A stretch of DNA of 64,000 nucleotides from Melampsora larici-populina 98AG31 (taxonomy: Eukaryota; Basidiomycota; Pucciniomycetes; Pucciniales; Melampsoraceae): NCBI RefSeq assembly GCF_000204055.1, contig NW_006768799.1, forward strand, positions 775,291 through 839,290. The letters are read 5' to 3'. Both the position numbers and the translations under genes were made by a program. Each line of letters begins with the position of its first letter. The stretch's first letter is position 1. Positions 25,514-35,608 of the stretch are shown here, one piece after another. Under the pieces are notes generated by a model. It was given only the letters and a program-made list of their open reading frames with translations. It was not told the origin of the DNA and did not search any database.

Positions 25514-26632
25514 CTACGCTTTCCTGGAAGGCAAGATCAAAATTTAACCCATCATTTAGTGAGCTTCAAGGTTACACCTTTAGCTGAAAATGCTTTATAC
25601 TCACTATTAAGTGATATTGCAATCACTGGACCCGCCTGGTCAGCCTTGAGGATCAGGACCTCTAATGTGCCTTCTCCTCCTTGTTGAACTCAGTGACGGT
25701 GTGAGCAACATCTTCAATCTCTTTAATTTGGACCACCACCCTCAACTGGTCTACCAGATTTGCTGATTGATCTATGAACCTTTCATTGGCTTTGGTAAGT
25801 GCATTTACTGAACTGATTAGCTCTTTCAAAGGTTCTAAGCAAGCAGTGTCCTTGGTTTTCAAGGTTTCAAACCCTCTTTCAATCCAAGAAATGGTGTATC
25901 TCAAAAGGTCTTTGGGAAGCATGATTGTGGAACTACATAAGTTTATTGATGATTATAGAACTATGATATTTGATTTGAGGTGAGGATGCTTGTCAATACA
26001 ATGAAGGATGTGGTGTGAACAAAAAAATACAACAAAAACACAATCCCAAGTCATGTGACCTGCTAAAGTATTGGTTTTGAAGTTGGGAACTCAAAAAAAA
26101 GGTATTGGTTATTGGGTTTGACAAATTTCACCGCAAATAAAATATATTTGACCAAGAAAGTATCAGTTTTCCAAGAGTGTTGGTTTTGACACACATTGGT
26201 TTTCTGAGACGCAACTGTAATCTCATTTGGCACATGTCAAATTGTATTTATTTTCCTGTACCAAGAATTAAGATCTCAACTCAGACATCAAATCCTTGCC
26301 TTGAGATCATAAGTATGGTTGGTGGAAGCAAGAAGCATGAAACCACAGACCAGATATTTTGTAATTACAATAACAAAAGACCCAAGTTCTTCAGGGTTAT
26401 AAAAGTTAAAAAAAACGGGATTTATGAAATGTGTTCTGCTGAGGATAATTTTGGACAGCCCTCAACAAGACAACCTCAAAATTATCTTGTTTTGTTTTGT
26501 AAATGACTTGTGCAACTTGTGGAACAATTTCTGAAAAACACCTGATTCAGTGGTTCTTGCCGTCATCAACCATATCAGGCATTTTTCTGGCTTGATTAAG
26601 TGTGAAGTGCTGTTATAAGATCAGGTGGAGTT
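25514..26632. other. Repeat-derived region without recognisable gene
   Basis: A minus-strand open frame at 25662-25922 encodes a short helical peptide and may belong to the neighbouring transposon. A plus-strand frame at 26177-26506 is unrecognised. Neither is convincing as a gene. Confidence 0.35.
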
Positions 26633-27282
26633 GTGTCAAGACCTTCTTGGGTCAACGGCCTAGGCAACTGCCTGACCTCCATCACATCACTTCAAGACCG
26701 GAAAGAAACATTCAAATTACTCAACTACATCTCAGCAGCCTTCTACGCAGCACGTGTCCACAAAGGGATAGTAGGTAATGAAATTGTAGACAAAATTGCT
26801 AACAAACTAGCAAACTGCAACCTCGCAAGAACCTTCACCTCAACATCAAGCCTTGCGAGCTTCCTGACAGCAATTAAGGCTTGGACAGTATTAGAAAACA
26901 ACAACTATGCCACCAACAAAATCAAAAGATCAGGACACAAGCCCTCACCCAAACAACATCTCACAGTGTTACGCAACCTTGAGAAACACAAATGCTCAAT
27001 AATAACCCAGCTAAAATCCAATCATATGTCCCTCAACTCATTTCTCTTCAAACATAACCAAAGATTGAATCCCCTCTGCCATTGTGGACAAGGGGTTGAA
27101 ACACTTGACCATTTCTTGTTTATTTGCCACAGATTTGAACGCCAAAGACTAAAACTCACCAAAACAATACTTAAACACCAACTCCGAGAATCTAAAAGCA
27201 TTCTCCACCAACCCAAAGCCTTTAAAGGCATTAGCTTGTTCTGTAACAGCACCTGGAGGTTTAAACCCCAATGGGTAACAGC
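26633..27282 (+). pseudogene. LINE-type retrotransposon 3' relic (RNase H end and C-terminal zinc motif)
   Basis: The frame contains HKGIVGNEIVDKIANKLA, matching the GHxGIxGNExADxLAK end of RNase H in LINE polyproteins. It then reads PLCHCGQGVETLDHFLFIC, a CxC..H..C terminal zinc motif, and RFERQRLKL. No reverse-transcriptase domain precedes it, so it is a 5'-truncated copy. The sequence is interrupted at 27282 and resumes at 28796 (same target duplication GGTAACAGC), with an A-rich tail near 28890-28915. Confidence 0.65.
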
Positions 27283-27351
27283 AAGGGTGCCACTATACTA
27301 CACTGGTATGACTATAGTTGGGTATAGTATAGTTTAAATTGTACTATACTA

Positions 27352-28531
27352 CAGTCAACCCTCGATGTAAGCATAGAGATTGGCACAGATTTTCTCTTGC
27401 CTATAAGGTGATATGCATACATCGCAAGGCACTTTAGAGCATCCGCACTCGTTTGCGGTTGTTAATTTGGTCACGTGCGGTAACAAACACAACATTAAGT
27501 AAAAAGTTACTTAACTCAACCAAATTTCGCACTCGTTTGCATTAGCAGCGCTGTAACTTTTATAACTTTACAGATAGTGCATGTACTCCGCACCGGTTGT
27601 GCAGTAAGGTAAAGTTTTAATTTTTTGAGTACACATCACCTGCTTTCATGGCCAGTTTTCATGTGATAGAGGCACTGTTCTCTTCTTTGCACTAAGATAC
27701 TAATACTCCATCTACACATGAAGACCCGATATCATCCTGTTCATCTACTCGATCGATAGATCTTAATTTAAAATTACAAATTTAACATGAGTTTGTTCAG
27801 ATCTTAATACATGAATTCCAATTAAAAAACAAAGGCTTTACTACATCGAGAAAGCTTTTAATGAGTCTGAATACACATAATGATCTTGTAAAAGATTTAA
27901 AGAATTTAAAACTAGGAAATAAAAATCCAAACTTCAATTTTTAATTTGTATCACTTGATCCTAAAAGTCCTCCAATGATTGGTCTTTTAATGTTGATTTT
28001 CTTAAATATTGACCTCTACATAGCTATATGAATCTAGACATCTTTCATTTTCATCTGAATGGTTTGGAGTCGAGTTCAAGATGGTTGATTGACTTATTTC
28101 AATTGAAGACATCGATCGGTGTCGAACGTTCTCGAGTTGATTCATGCAACTGTAAGGCTTGGAATTCATCGTGTGTGAGTGGTGAAAAGGAGATATTGGT
28201 TGTTGACTTTGGTGTTGGAGGTCTGGTTGAGTTTTGTTTTTGGAGTCGAGTTGCCGGGAACAAGTCGTGATGTGTGATACCGCATGCGTTAGCCAATTGG
28301 TAATTTTACCGATTCGCTAACGCAAAATGACCGAAAATTAACTACCGCGGGGCTAATTTTTCACCGGTGTGGAAAAGACCCCGCGTTTGCGGTAAATTTA
28401 ACCTTACCGCACCCGACTTACCGCACGAGTGCGGATGCTCTTAGCTGGTAGGAGCAAAAATCAGCGCACAATTTTCAATGCTTAAAGCGTGATATGCATA
28501 CATACTAGATGCTTACATCGAGGTTTGACTG
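27352..28531. mobile_element. Middle element: pogo-like MITE with TA target duplication
   Basis: Starts CAGTCAACCCTCGATGTAAG and ends CTTACATCGAGGTTTGACTG (inverted, one mismatch), bounded by TA dinucleotides at 27350-27351 and 28532-28533. This is the Tc1/mariner-pogo signature. About 170 bp once its own insertion is removed. Confidence 0.78.
27437..28440. mobile_element. Inner element: PIF/Harbinger-like, TTA target duplication
   Basis: Termini GAGCATCCGCACTCGT and, inverted, GAGCATCCGCACTCGTGCGG. Flanking TTA at 27434-27436 and 28441-28443. The GAGCATC..CGCA end with a 3-bp TTA duplication is typical of PIF/Harbinger and Tourist MITEs. The 1004-bp body is GC-poor with GCGGTAA/TTACCGC subterminal words. 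Short frames at 28028-28296 show no transposase motifs. Confidence 0.75.
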
Positions 28532-28959
28532 TATACTCAGTATAGTATAGTTGAAACTATACTTTGCTCAACTATACTCAGTATAGTATCAATTGATCAA
28601 CTACACATGGACAAGGGTTACACAAGTTTTCCATCAGCATGTTCAACTATACTGCACAGTATAGTATAGTATAGATGAGTATAGTTGTACTATACTATAC
28701 CGAGTATAGTTCAAGTACAGTATAGTTGAACTATACTATACCAAGTATAGTCACAGTATAGTATAGTATAGTATAGTGGCAGCCTTGGTAACAGCCAGCC
28801 CATTTCATTTTCCCCGCTGAGGTTTTTACTGGAGTGGTGCAAAAATAAAGTAGCTGTAGTGCCTGATAGCCTTTAGCTCAGGGGGCACTTTAAACAATGA
28901 AATAAATACAAAAAGATATGATCAGTATTTGATATATACAACTGGCAAAAAAGAGGTTT

Positions 28960-29147
28960 TGCCTGACAGCACAAGGGGGTAGTGTGAGCCCAAGGCCATC
29001 GTCTCAACCACGCTGGCAAGCCAGTGAGCGGTCGAGGGCATACAAAGATAAGAGTAATTAATTGATTGGTTCGATGAACCAATACCAGTAATTACACTGA
29101 TAAGAACAGATACTACACTTGATCTAAGCCAAAAGGCCAGAATGGAT
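28960..29147 (-). ncRNA. U2: U2 spliceosomal snRNA
   Basis: Read on the minus strand from 29147: ATCCATTCTGGCCTTTTGGC, then TTAGATCAAGTGTAGTATC and TGTTCTTATCAG. These are the universally conserved U2 5' region, including the GTAGTA branch-point-recognition sequence. Next are a stem IIa hairpin (ATTGGTTCATCGAACCAAT), a plausible Sm site (ATCTTTGTA), a stem III hairpin (CTCGACC..GGTTGAG) and a terminal stem IV hairpin ending GTCAGGC. About 188 nt, usual fungal size. U2 pairs with the intron branch site in the spliceosome, in keeping with the intron-dense genes here. The exact ends are estimated. Confidence 0.9.
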
Positions 29148-29159
29148 AGTGGAAAGCTT

Positions 29160-29178
29160 GTGGTTTGAATATATAAAC
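29160..29178 (-). promoter_or_regulatory. TATA-like element upstream of U2 snRNA
   Basis: The minus-strand sequence TTTATATATTC lies about 20-30 nt upstream of the inferred U2 5' end. Position and sequence suit a core promoter; no experimental support. Confidence 0.45.
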
Positions 29179-29765
29179 CAACTGAAGCAGTGCTGTGTTC
29201 GAGTTCAATTGAAGACCAATTATAAGAACTGTGTTCTAACTTCAGTGCATGGTAGGCTGACGGGTCAAAGAATTTGGATAGCAAGCAGTCAAGTTTTCAG
29301 AAGGCTTTGGAAGACTCGAATAATCAACATCATCGGAAGCACACTCCTGGAAAAAAATCGATGAAATTGAATATCGCGCTTCCGCGAGTTGAGAATTTGG
29401 CCGATATCATGTTGGATTATCATGGTGGTAACCAATTTTGACATCAGTGTTGAAGCATGATGGAGGATAACATTCTGTTGATCAAGCTTGAAAGATCGAA
29501 GTGTGAGGAATCGGATTTGTGTGATCGTGAAAGTTCTTGTTAGAAAGATATCCTAATATCGGGAAGTGAAAACAGCGAGCTATTACGCTCTTTATTAGCA
29601 TCAGCTGAGCCTGAAGTGTGTGTATGCTTCAAACAAAAATGAGACTTCCTGGACAACTGGACGCTGAGCAGGATAATGATCGATGGACGAACCACAATCA
29701 AACACAAACACTAGGGAACCTAATCAACTCGAATGATACCACTCAGGATCAAATCATAACCTTCA
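29179..29765. other. Divergent intergenic region (U2 / NRDE2)
   Basis: No coding signal. Presumably carries the NRDE2 promoter and 5' leader. Confidence 0.45.
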
Positions 29766-32700
29766 ATGGATCAACCACCTTCATTCGATTCATTCCCATC
29801 TCACCTTGCACAAAGCTCGAGTCTCCAGCCGCCGACTGTCAATGTTCCAGCTCCCAGTTTCGATTCGTTTCCTGACCTACCATCCAATGAACCTCGGGAT
29901 CAGGTAGCCGGTAGCAAGTCGAAATCTGACAAGAAAAGCAAAAACCGTACTGATACAAAGCGCACCAAAAAACTCCCTACACAAAGCTCATCAAGGAGCA
30001 CTCACATTTCGAAGCCAGAAGGCGACAGGAAACTTGAATCAAGTTATGATCCAGCCGACACTTTCCTGGATTCACTTGGCTTGGGTTTAGAAAAAGGGAT
30101 CGTAAATTCAGAAGTGAAGAAAATCAAAAGCGAGAAATCAAAGAACAAAAAACTTAGATCAACAGAAGATGAACTTAAACAATCCAAACGGATTAAAATC
30201 GAAAAGGAATCTAAAACATCATCAAAGTTATCAAATCAATCTTTATTATATTCAAATCCACAAGAAAAGAAATTGTTTTATACTGATCTTAGGGAAGATA
30301 CTTTTAATTTACATAATGGTAAACCAGACAAAGGCAAAGTTCCTAATTACAGACGAATTGGTGGTAAGTCTCCTATGCTGTTTTTTCTTCGTTATATTCA
30401 GCACAGCTGATTAATCAAAGCTAATGTATTCATGTGTCTACAACAGCTGGACGAGTATTGGGTATACATCATCGTTGGCGAATCACTCTTGATAGTGCGT
30501 ATCGAGGAAATGGTTTGAAATTGAGTGAAGAGGGTCGTCGTAAAGTTGAGGGCGATCTTTATATATCATTACTATTGATGCTCCGATTTTTAGCTTGATC
30601 ATCAAATCGACAATTCAGCAAAACTGAAGTCCGTTTCCCTCCTCTTCCTTTACCTGACAAAAGGCCATCTCGATCACCGATGAAGCAACATTTCAATTAC
30701 TGAACGATAAAAATCTCAAACGGATCGTGATTCCTAAATCGTCTTCAGAATCTCCTGCCGGTCCAGCTGCAAGTTTTATCAGCATTGATGAACGTCTGAG
30801 GGCGGATGGACAGATGCGCCCGCCACCGAAGCCTGAACCTCGATCGATATTCGATGAAACATATGCAGAGGAGGTGGACTCGGACGGTGACGCATTCGAT
30901 TATCTACCGCCGGAAGAAGATGGCGGGGAGTCTGTTCTTGAGAGGCTCAACAAGCTGAAAGGTGACTTAGAAAGAAAGAGTAAAGATGATCCTAGTGATA
31001 CTGAGACGTGGCTAGTTGAGTGTCTTGTTCCAAATTCTGATCTTTTGACCAATTCTGAAAGTTATGCTATTATGTAGGCTTTGGTCAATCTTCAAGACGA
31101 GATGAAGGAACTTGGAATGGTCGGGCTGAGGGCTAAACAAACTGATATCGATCAAGATGCAGTTCGAAAGCATGTGCAAGGTACCAGTGACCTGAAATTG
31201 ACATATCTCAAAGAGGCTTTACGGGTCAAGTCAAACCAGAATGACGAATCTATCTTACTGGCTTACATGCGAGCATATTGCGATCAACCCGATGTTGATT
31301 CTTCACAAGAATGGCGCAAAATGCTTGACTCGCATCCTGGTGTCACTGGGCTATGGATAGCTTATGTTGACTGGCGACAAACTGATGCCGGTAGCATGAA
31401 TGTGACCGAGATGGTTGAAGTATATGAAGAGTTGATTGACAGACTTGTGAGGCGTGCCGACGACAAGGCTGATGATAGAGGTATGTTTTGGAAAATTCAC
31501 GCGAGCCTCTTAGCAACCCTTGCGCTGACGTTGGATTGCAGACGTCAATGATTATGAACAGAGCTTAGTCTATTTGTTTCATCGTTGCTGCATCATGTTG
31601 AAACAAGCAGGTTTGTTAGTCGCGATTCTCGTCCATCTTCACATGTGAATCTGAATGCGGCGAAGTTTACTGATTATTGATTATCTTCGGTGAAAAGGTT
31701 TCCATGAGCGTGCTGTAGCTGCATTTCAGGCTATCATTGAGCTCAACTTTCTGAGTCCAGTCGCTCACGCTCAATCAACAAGTGAACTCTTGGAAGACTT
31801 TGAACTCTTTTGGGACTCAGAAGTTCCAAGAATCGGGGAGACTGGCTCAATAGGCTGGTCTAGATACTCATCTGATGTTGAATTTTCACCTCCCTCACCT
31901 GTTACTCAGCATCCGGAGTCGAGTCCTGATCCGTCACAATTTGGCGCCTGGCAAGAAACAGAGTTAAAAATCCTAGGACCTACAAGGACCAGCGACCCTG
32001 ATAGCGACGACGATCCATTCCGATGTGTTCTCTTCGATGATATTCGGAATCTCCTTTTCCGTGTTTCGACTTTTGATTCAAAGCAGGCTTTACTTTATTC
32101 ATTCCTTTCTTTCATGGGACTATGTCTCCCTCCACCGGATGTGGATACCAATGTGGCTTTTTTCACAGACCCATTTCTTTCATCCGAGATCTGTGACACG
32201 GTCGACCGACAGGCGTTCTTTTGGCCCAATATTGAACCGGTCACAGCAGTTGATATCAACGGAATGCGTGAAAGCTTATCAGGCATCAGAGATCCGTTGA
32301 AGACGCCCTTTCGAGTCTTTCCTTCTGACCAACGACAGCTATTCTCTGATCCGACCAAATGGTTTACAAGCTTCCTTCCCAACACAAGCGACATCCCTTT
32401 CATTCAGAATGCGCTAGCATTGTTACGGACAAGCACCGTATTGGAAAAAGACCTTTACTTCACTCTCTGTGTGATTGCGTTTGAAGCTCGTTTAGATGTC
32501 ACATCGGCAATCAAGATGACCAAGGAGATCTTGAGCAAGGATCAATCATGTTTGTTGCTATGGGATACATATGCTAGATTATGTCTCTTGAAAGGCAAAG
32601 TCAAAACAGCTCGAGATGTATATGTGAAGACATTGAGTTTAGTCGAAGAAGAACGGCAAGATCTAACATTGATCTGGTACTCTTGGGCTGAAATGGAAAC

Positions 32701-33995
32701 CGACTTGGGAAATTGCGGTCTAGCTGCAAGGATTTTGGCTCGAGCGACAAAATGTTTGGATGTTACACCAGCGGGTTAGTAACGTTGTTTACAGTTTTTA
32801 TCAGCTTAAGGTCTTACCTCTTGTGATTTTCCCCTCGAAAATGAATAGTACTGGCAGCTACTACTGTCGAGCAACCAGCAGCAACAGTCTTACTACGGAC
32901 GAGAAGGGTAAGCTCACAGTTCTGATTGAAAGGCAGTGTGATACTTATCAAGATCTGAACTTTGTAGGCTTTTATGTCCCGCATTTCTACCGTGTTCCAT
33001 TCCGATGCTCCTCAAGATATGATCCGTCAAAGAGTATCAGATGCAACAGCTTTTGCAACTCTTCAATATACGAGTGAAGGATTTGAATCATCTTGTGATA
33101 TATTTGAAACCACAATCAAAGCGATTGAAGATTTGAATAGTTTAGCAGAAGAAGAAGAACTTTGGATGAATTATTGTCGAATAATTTATCAACATATTAA
33201 AAATCATCGTAGTTATAAACCATTTGAATTAAGAAAGATTTTAAAAAGATCAGTTGAAAAGTTTAAGAATAATAGTATATTTCTTTCGTTGTTTGCATTT
33301 AATGAGAGTAGGATGAAGATTGATAATGAGACTAGAAGATTGATTGAAGGTTGTTTATTGAAAAATGAAATGAGTGTGACCAGTAATAGTTGGTTATTTG
33401 CGATTTGGGTTGAAATGCATTTGAATGTGACGGGATATAATCAAGTGGCTGTTCGTAGACTTTTTGAAAGAGCTTTATTAAACCAAAGGTCAGTTTATGT
33501 CTTTTATGAAGTTTCTGTGACAAGTTATTAATATTTTTGTGCTTCTTTTGGTAGAACGAAGTCTAGTTTTCAGCTTTGGAAGTTATACATTGAATTCGAA
33601 ATCCGTAATGAGAATTATACTAGAGCAAGGTCAATCATCACTCGGTCACATGCAGCTTGCCCGTGGGTCAAAGGTAAGAATGTTGATTCTTGGGATGTGA
33701 CTGTCATCAAGTCACAGTTTTCTTACATACCTTTTTGTTGCGAAAAATAGATCTATATCTACTACCCTTTTCACCCAAATTATCAACAGTTTATCAAAAC
33801 GTAACAGAACAAAAACGAATGTTAAGATTATGTGATGAAAAAGGAATTAGAATTAAAGATCGAAAGATTTTCAAAAAGATTGAAGAGATTGAGAAAGAGA
33901 TTGAAAGACTTGAAGATGAAGATGAAGAGATGATGATTGAAGATTTAGAACAACGTAATGAACTTGAAGAAAGGAAGAGGTTATTGCCTTATTAA
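29766..33995 (+). CDS. NRDE2 family protein (nuclear RNA-silencing / RNA-surveillance factor)
   Basis: Ten exons: 29766-30363, 30447-30544, 30664-31014, 31078-31480, 31542-31610, 31698-32774, 32849-32907, 32968-33488, 33555-33673 and 33751-33995; 3540 nt, 1179 aa, phases close at every junction. The N-terminus is disordered and Lys-rich. A conserved NRDE2 entry follows: LFYTDLREDTFNLHNGK, PNYRRIGAGRVLG. Then the HAT/TPR-like helical array: ETWLALVNLQDEMKELG, LKQAGFHERAVAAFQAIIEL, FELFWDSEVPRIGE, DPFRCVLFDDIRNLLF, WYSWAEMETDLGN. The C-terminus is a charged coiled segment (EEIEKEIERLEDEDEE). NRDE2 (S. pombe Nrl1) works with the Mtr4-type helicase in nuclear RNA silencing and splicing/exosome surveillance. 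The intron at 30545-30663 uses a GTTGAG donor. Confidence 0.88.
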
Positions 33996-34617
33996 GATCC
34001 TGGCACCTTTCTACTGGGATTTGGGTTTTGTCTTCATTGTGTATTCATTTCGAGATGATGTGATGCTGTGACACTGGAAGTGAACAGCGGGTTTCTTCAA
34101 TGTACTATTCCAAGTCTCAACTCGAGCTAAGAGGCATCGAGCACTGGTTCTACTCAATGTGCACGCGCCAATGAATTCTTGTCCGTTCGGGACAAGCAAT
34201 GAAGCCGGTTGTTACTCTCATTAATCACAATGCGTTGCAGCTTATGTCGTTAGAGGGAAGGGTGACCTGCCAGGTCTTACCCTAGAGAGCGGCTCAAGAT
34301 GAGGCTATGTTGGGTGTTTTTGTGCGTCTTGACTCTTTGGACCGTTCTTACTATTTCGTATCCCTCGCAGCTGTCTGTCATGTTTTGAAACATAAGCTTG
34401 CGAGCATGGACGAAAGGCTCTACGAAGCCTAGAGCTTTTCGGTTGAGACTAGGTTGTAGTACACCCAGATTCATGAGGCCTGACATACGACCAATGTTGA
34501 ATTATTAGTCGAGTTGATTGGCGAGGAATTTGAGGCAAGTTTTTGAAAACCTACCTCAGTTGAAGAGCTCTGGAGATGCTATGTATCTCGTGATGTACAG
34601 TGTCAAAGAGTAACACT
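33996..34617. other. Intergenic region hosting the transposon insertion
   Basis: Noncoding DNA between the NRDE2 stop and the left target duplication of the large element. No gene features seen. Confidence 0.5.
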
Positions 34618-34625
34618 AGTTAGGA
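34618..34625 (+). repeat. Left 8-bp target-site duplication of the KDZ element
   Basis: AGTTAGGA, identical and in the same orientation to 47918-47925, immediately outside the inverted termini. Confidence 0.8.
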
Positions 34626-34720
34626 GAGGGCATGGTCGCATCCGCGCATAATTGGGAACGTTCCCTAAAAAAGGTTCCCTAAGAACCCTAAGGAACGTTC
34701 CTACTTAAGTGTCGCACACA
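34626..34720. repeat. Left terminal inverted repeat with internal foldback
   Basis: The terminal motif (GGGAACGTTCCC at about 34654) is followed within 45 nt by an inverted second module (AAGGAACGTTCCT..GTGTCGC). This makes the end itself palindromic. Likely transposase-binding sites. Confidence 0.65.
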
Positions 34721-35608
34721 CCTGACAGCTGATGTGTCAGACATTTCACCAATCCGTTCGACACAGCGAGATACCAAATACACAAAGTACCAAAGGGTAA
34801 CAAGGCGACATGGCACCTCCTCGACTCTAGAGCGTGCTGCCATCGAATCCTAAACTGGCAAGAACAAGAGCAGCGCAACCCCGAGCCACTTCACAACACG
34901 GCGATTAATCAACCCGTTTGGGCAAATGACGACCAACCACCTATATCCCAGCAGCGCGGATGATGCCAATACGTTAATCACCTCCTTCATTGAGGAGCGG
35001 ATATACCCACTCCAGTGGAAGATTCACCTAACCGCGCAAATTTCGCCACATGAAAACCGACCAACACCATAGTCAGACAGAGCACAAACCAATTTTTCAT
35101 TTCAATAAGATTCCAAACTATTCCCTCAATCATATACGTTTAATTTTGAATACGAAAAATAACTCGATAGAACCAATGACCAGTTTGTATTACCCCAAGC
35201 TCCTTGCCGCACGTCGAATCAATCCACAAACTCGCCTTACCGTTGCCATAAATCAACCCACCGGATTCTGTTGTGACCGTCTTCGCTGCAAAGATAAACC
35301 CATCCACTCTTTGTACTATTACAATCCACGACACCAGCCCAACAAGCCGTTGATAGGCCTATCGGTATGATGACGACAGCCTTATTTGAATGCCAGGAAT
35401 GGTTGCTGATATGCAAACATCTTGCTTTCATATCATACAGTGCCCCCTCGAACCCGGTAAAAAGGGAGCAATTCGAACTTACAGCCAACACGAGTACCTT
35501 CAAGACATATGCACGTTGAATGACAACGTTCAGATTTCACTAACGCCCAACCAATCGACCCTTACGACACAACCTAGGAAAAGAAACGCTCAACACACAA
35601 ATCACAAT
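34721..35608. other. Left subterminal noncoding region of the element
   Basis: No coding signal; short frames on both strands lack recognisable motifs or splicing. Presumably carries the upstream region of the first cargo gene. Confidence 0.4.

Larger units (their letters stand above)
27283..28786. mobile_element. Outer DNA element (hAT/MULE-size TSD) inserted in LINE relic
   Basis: Termini AAGGGTGCCACTATACTA and, inverted, AAGGCTGCCACTATACTA. Flanked by the direct duplication GGTAACAGC (27274-27282 and 28787-28795). If a C/G is counted with the termini the duplication becomes 7-8 bp, so hAT or Mutator-like cannot be separated. The body is dominated by reiterated TATAGT/ACTATA words, about 320 bp once the nested element is removed. 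No transposase; non-autonomous. Confidence 0.75.

Noticed and set aside
28922..29284. Minus-strand frame of 120 codons as a protein
   Set aside because: It coincides with the U2 snRNA; RNA conservation explains the sequence.
30535..30663. Alternative GTAAAG donor in the NRDE2 intron
   Set aside because: It gives a frame that stops soon after; the GTTGAG donor with the CAAAAG acceptor keeps the conserved frame.
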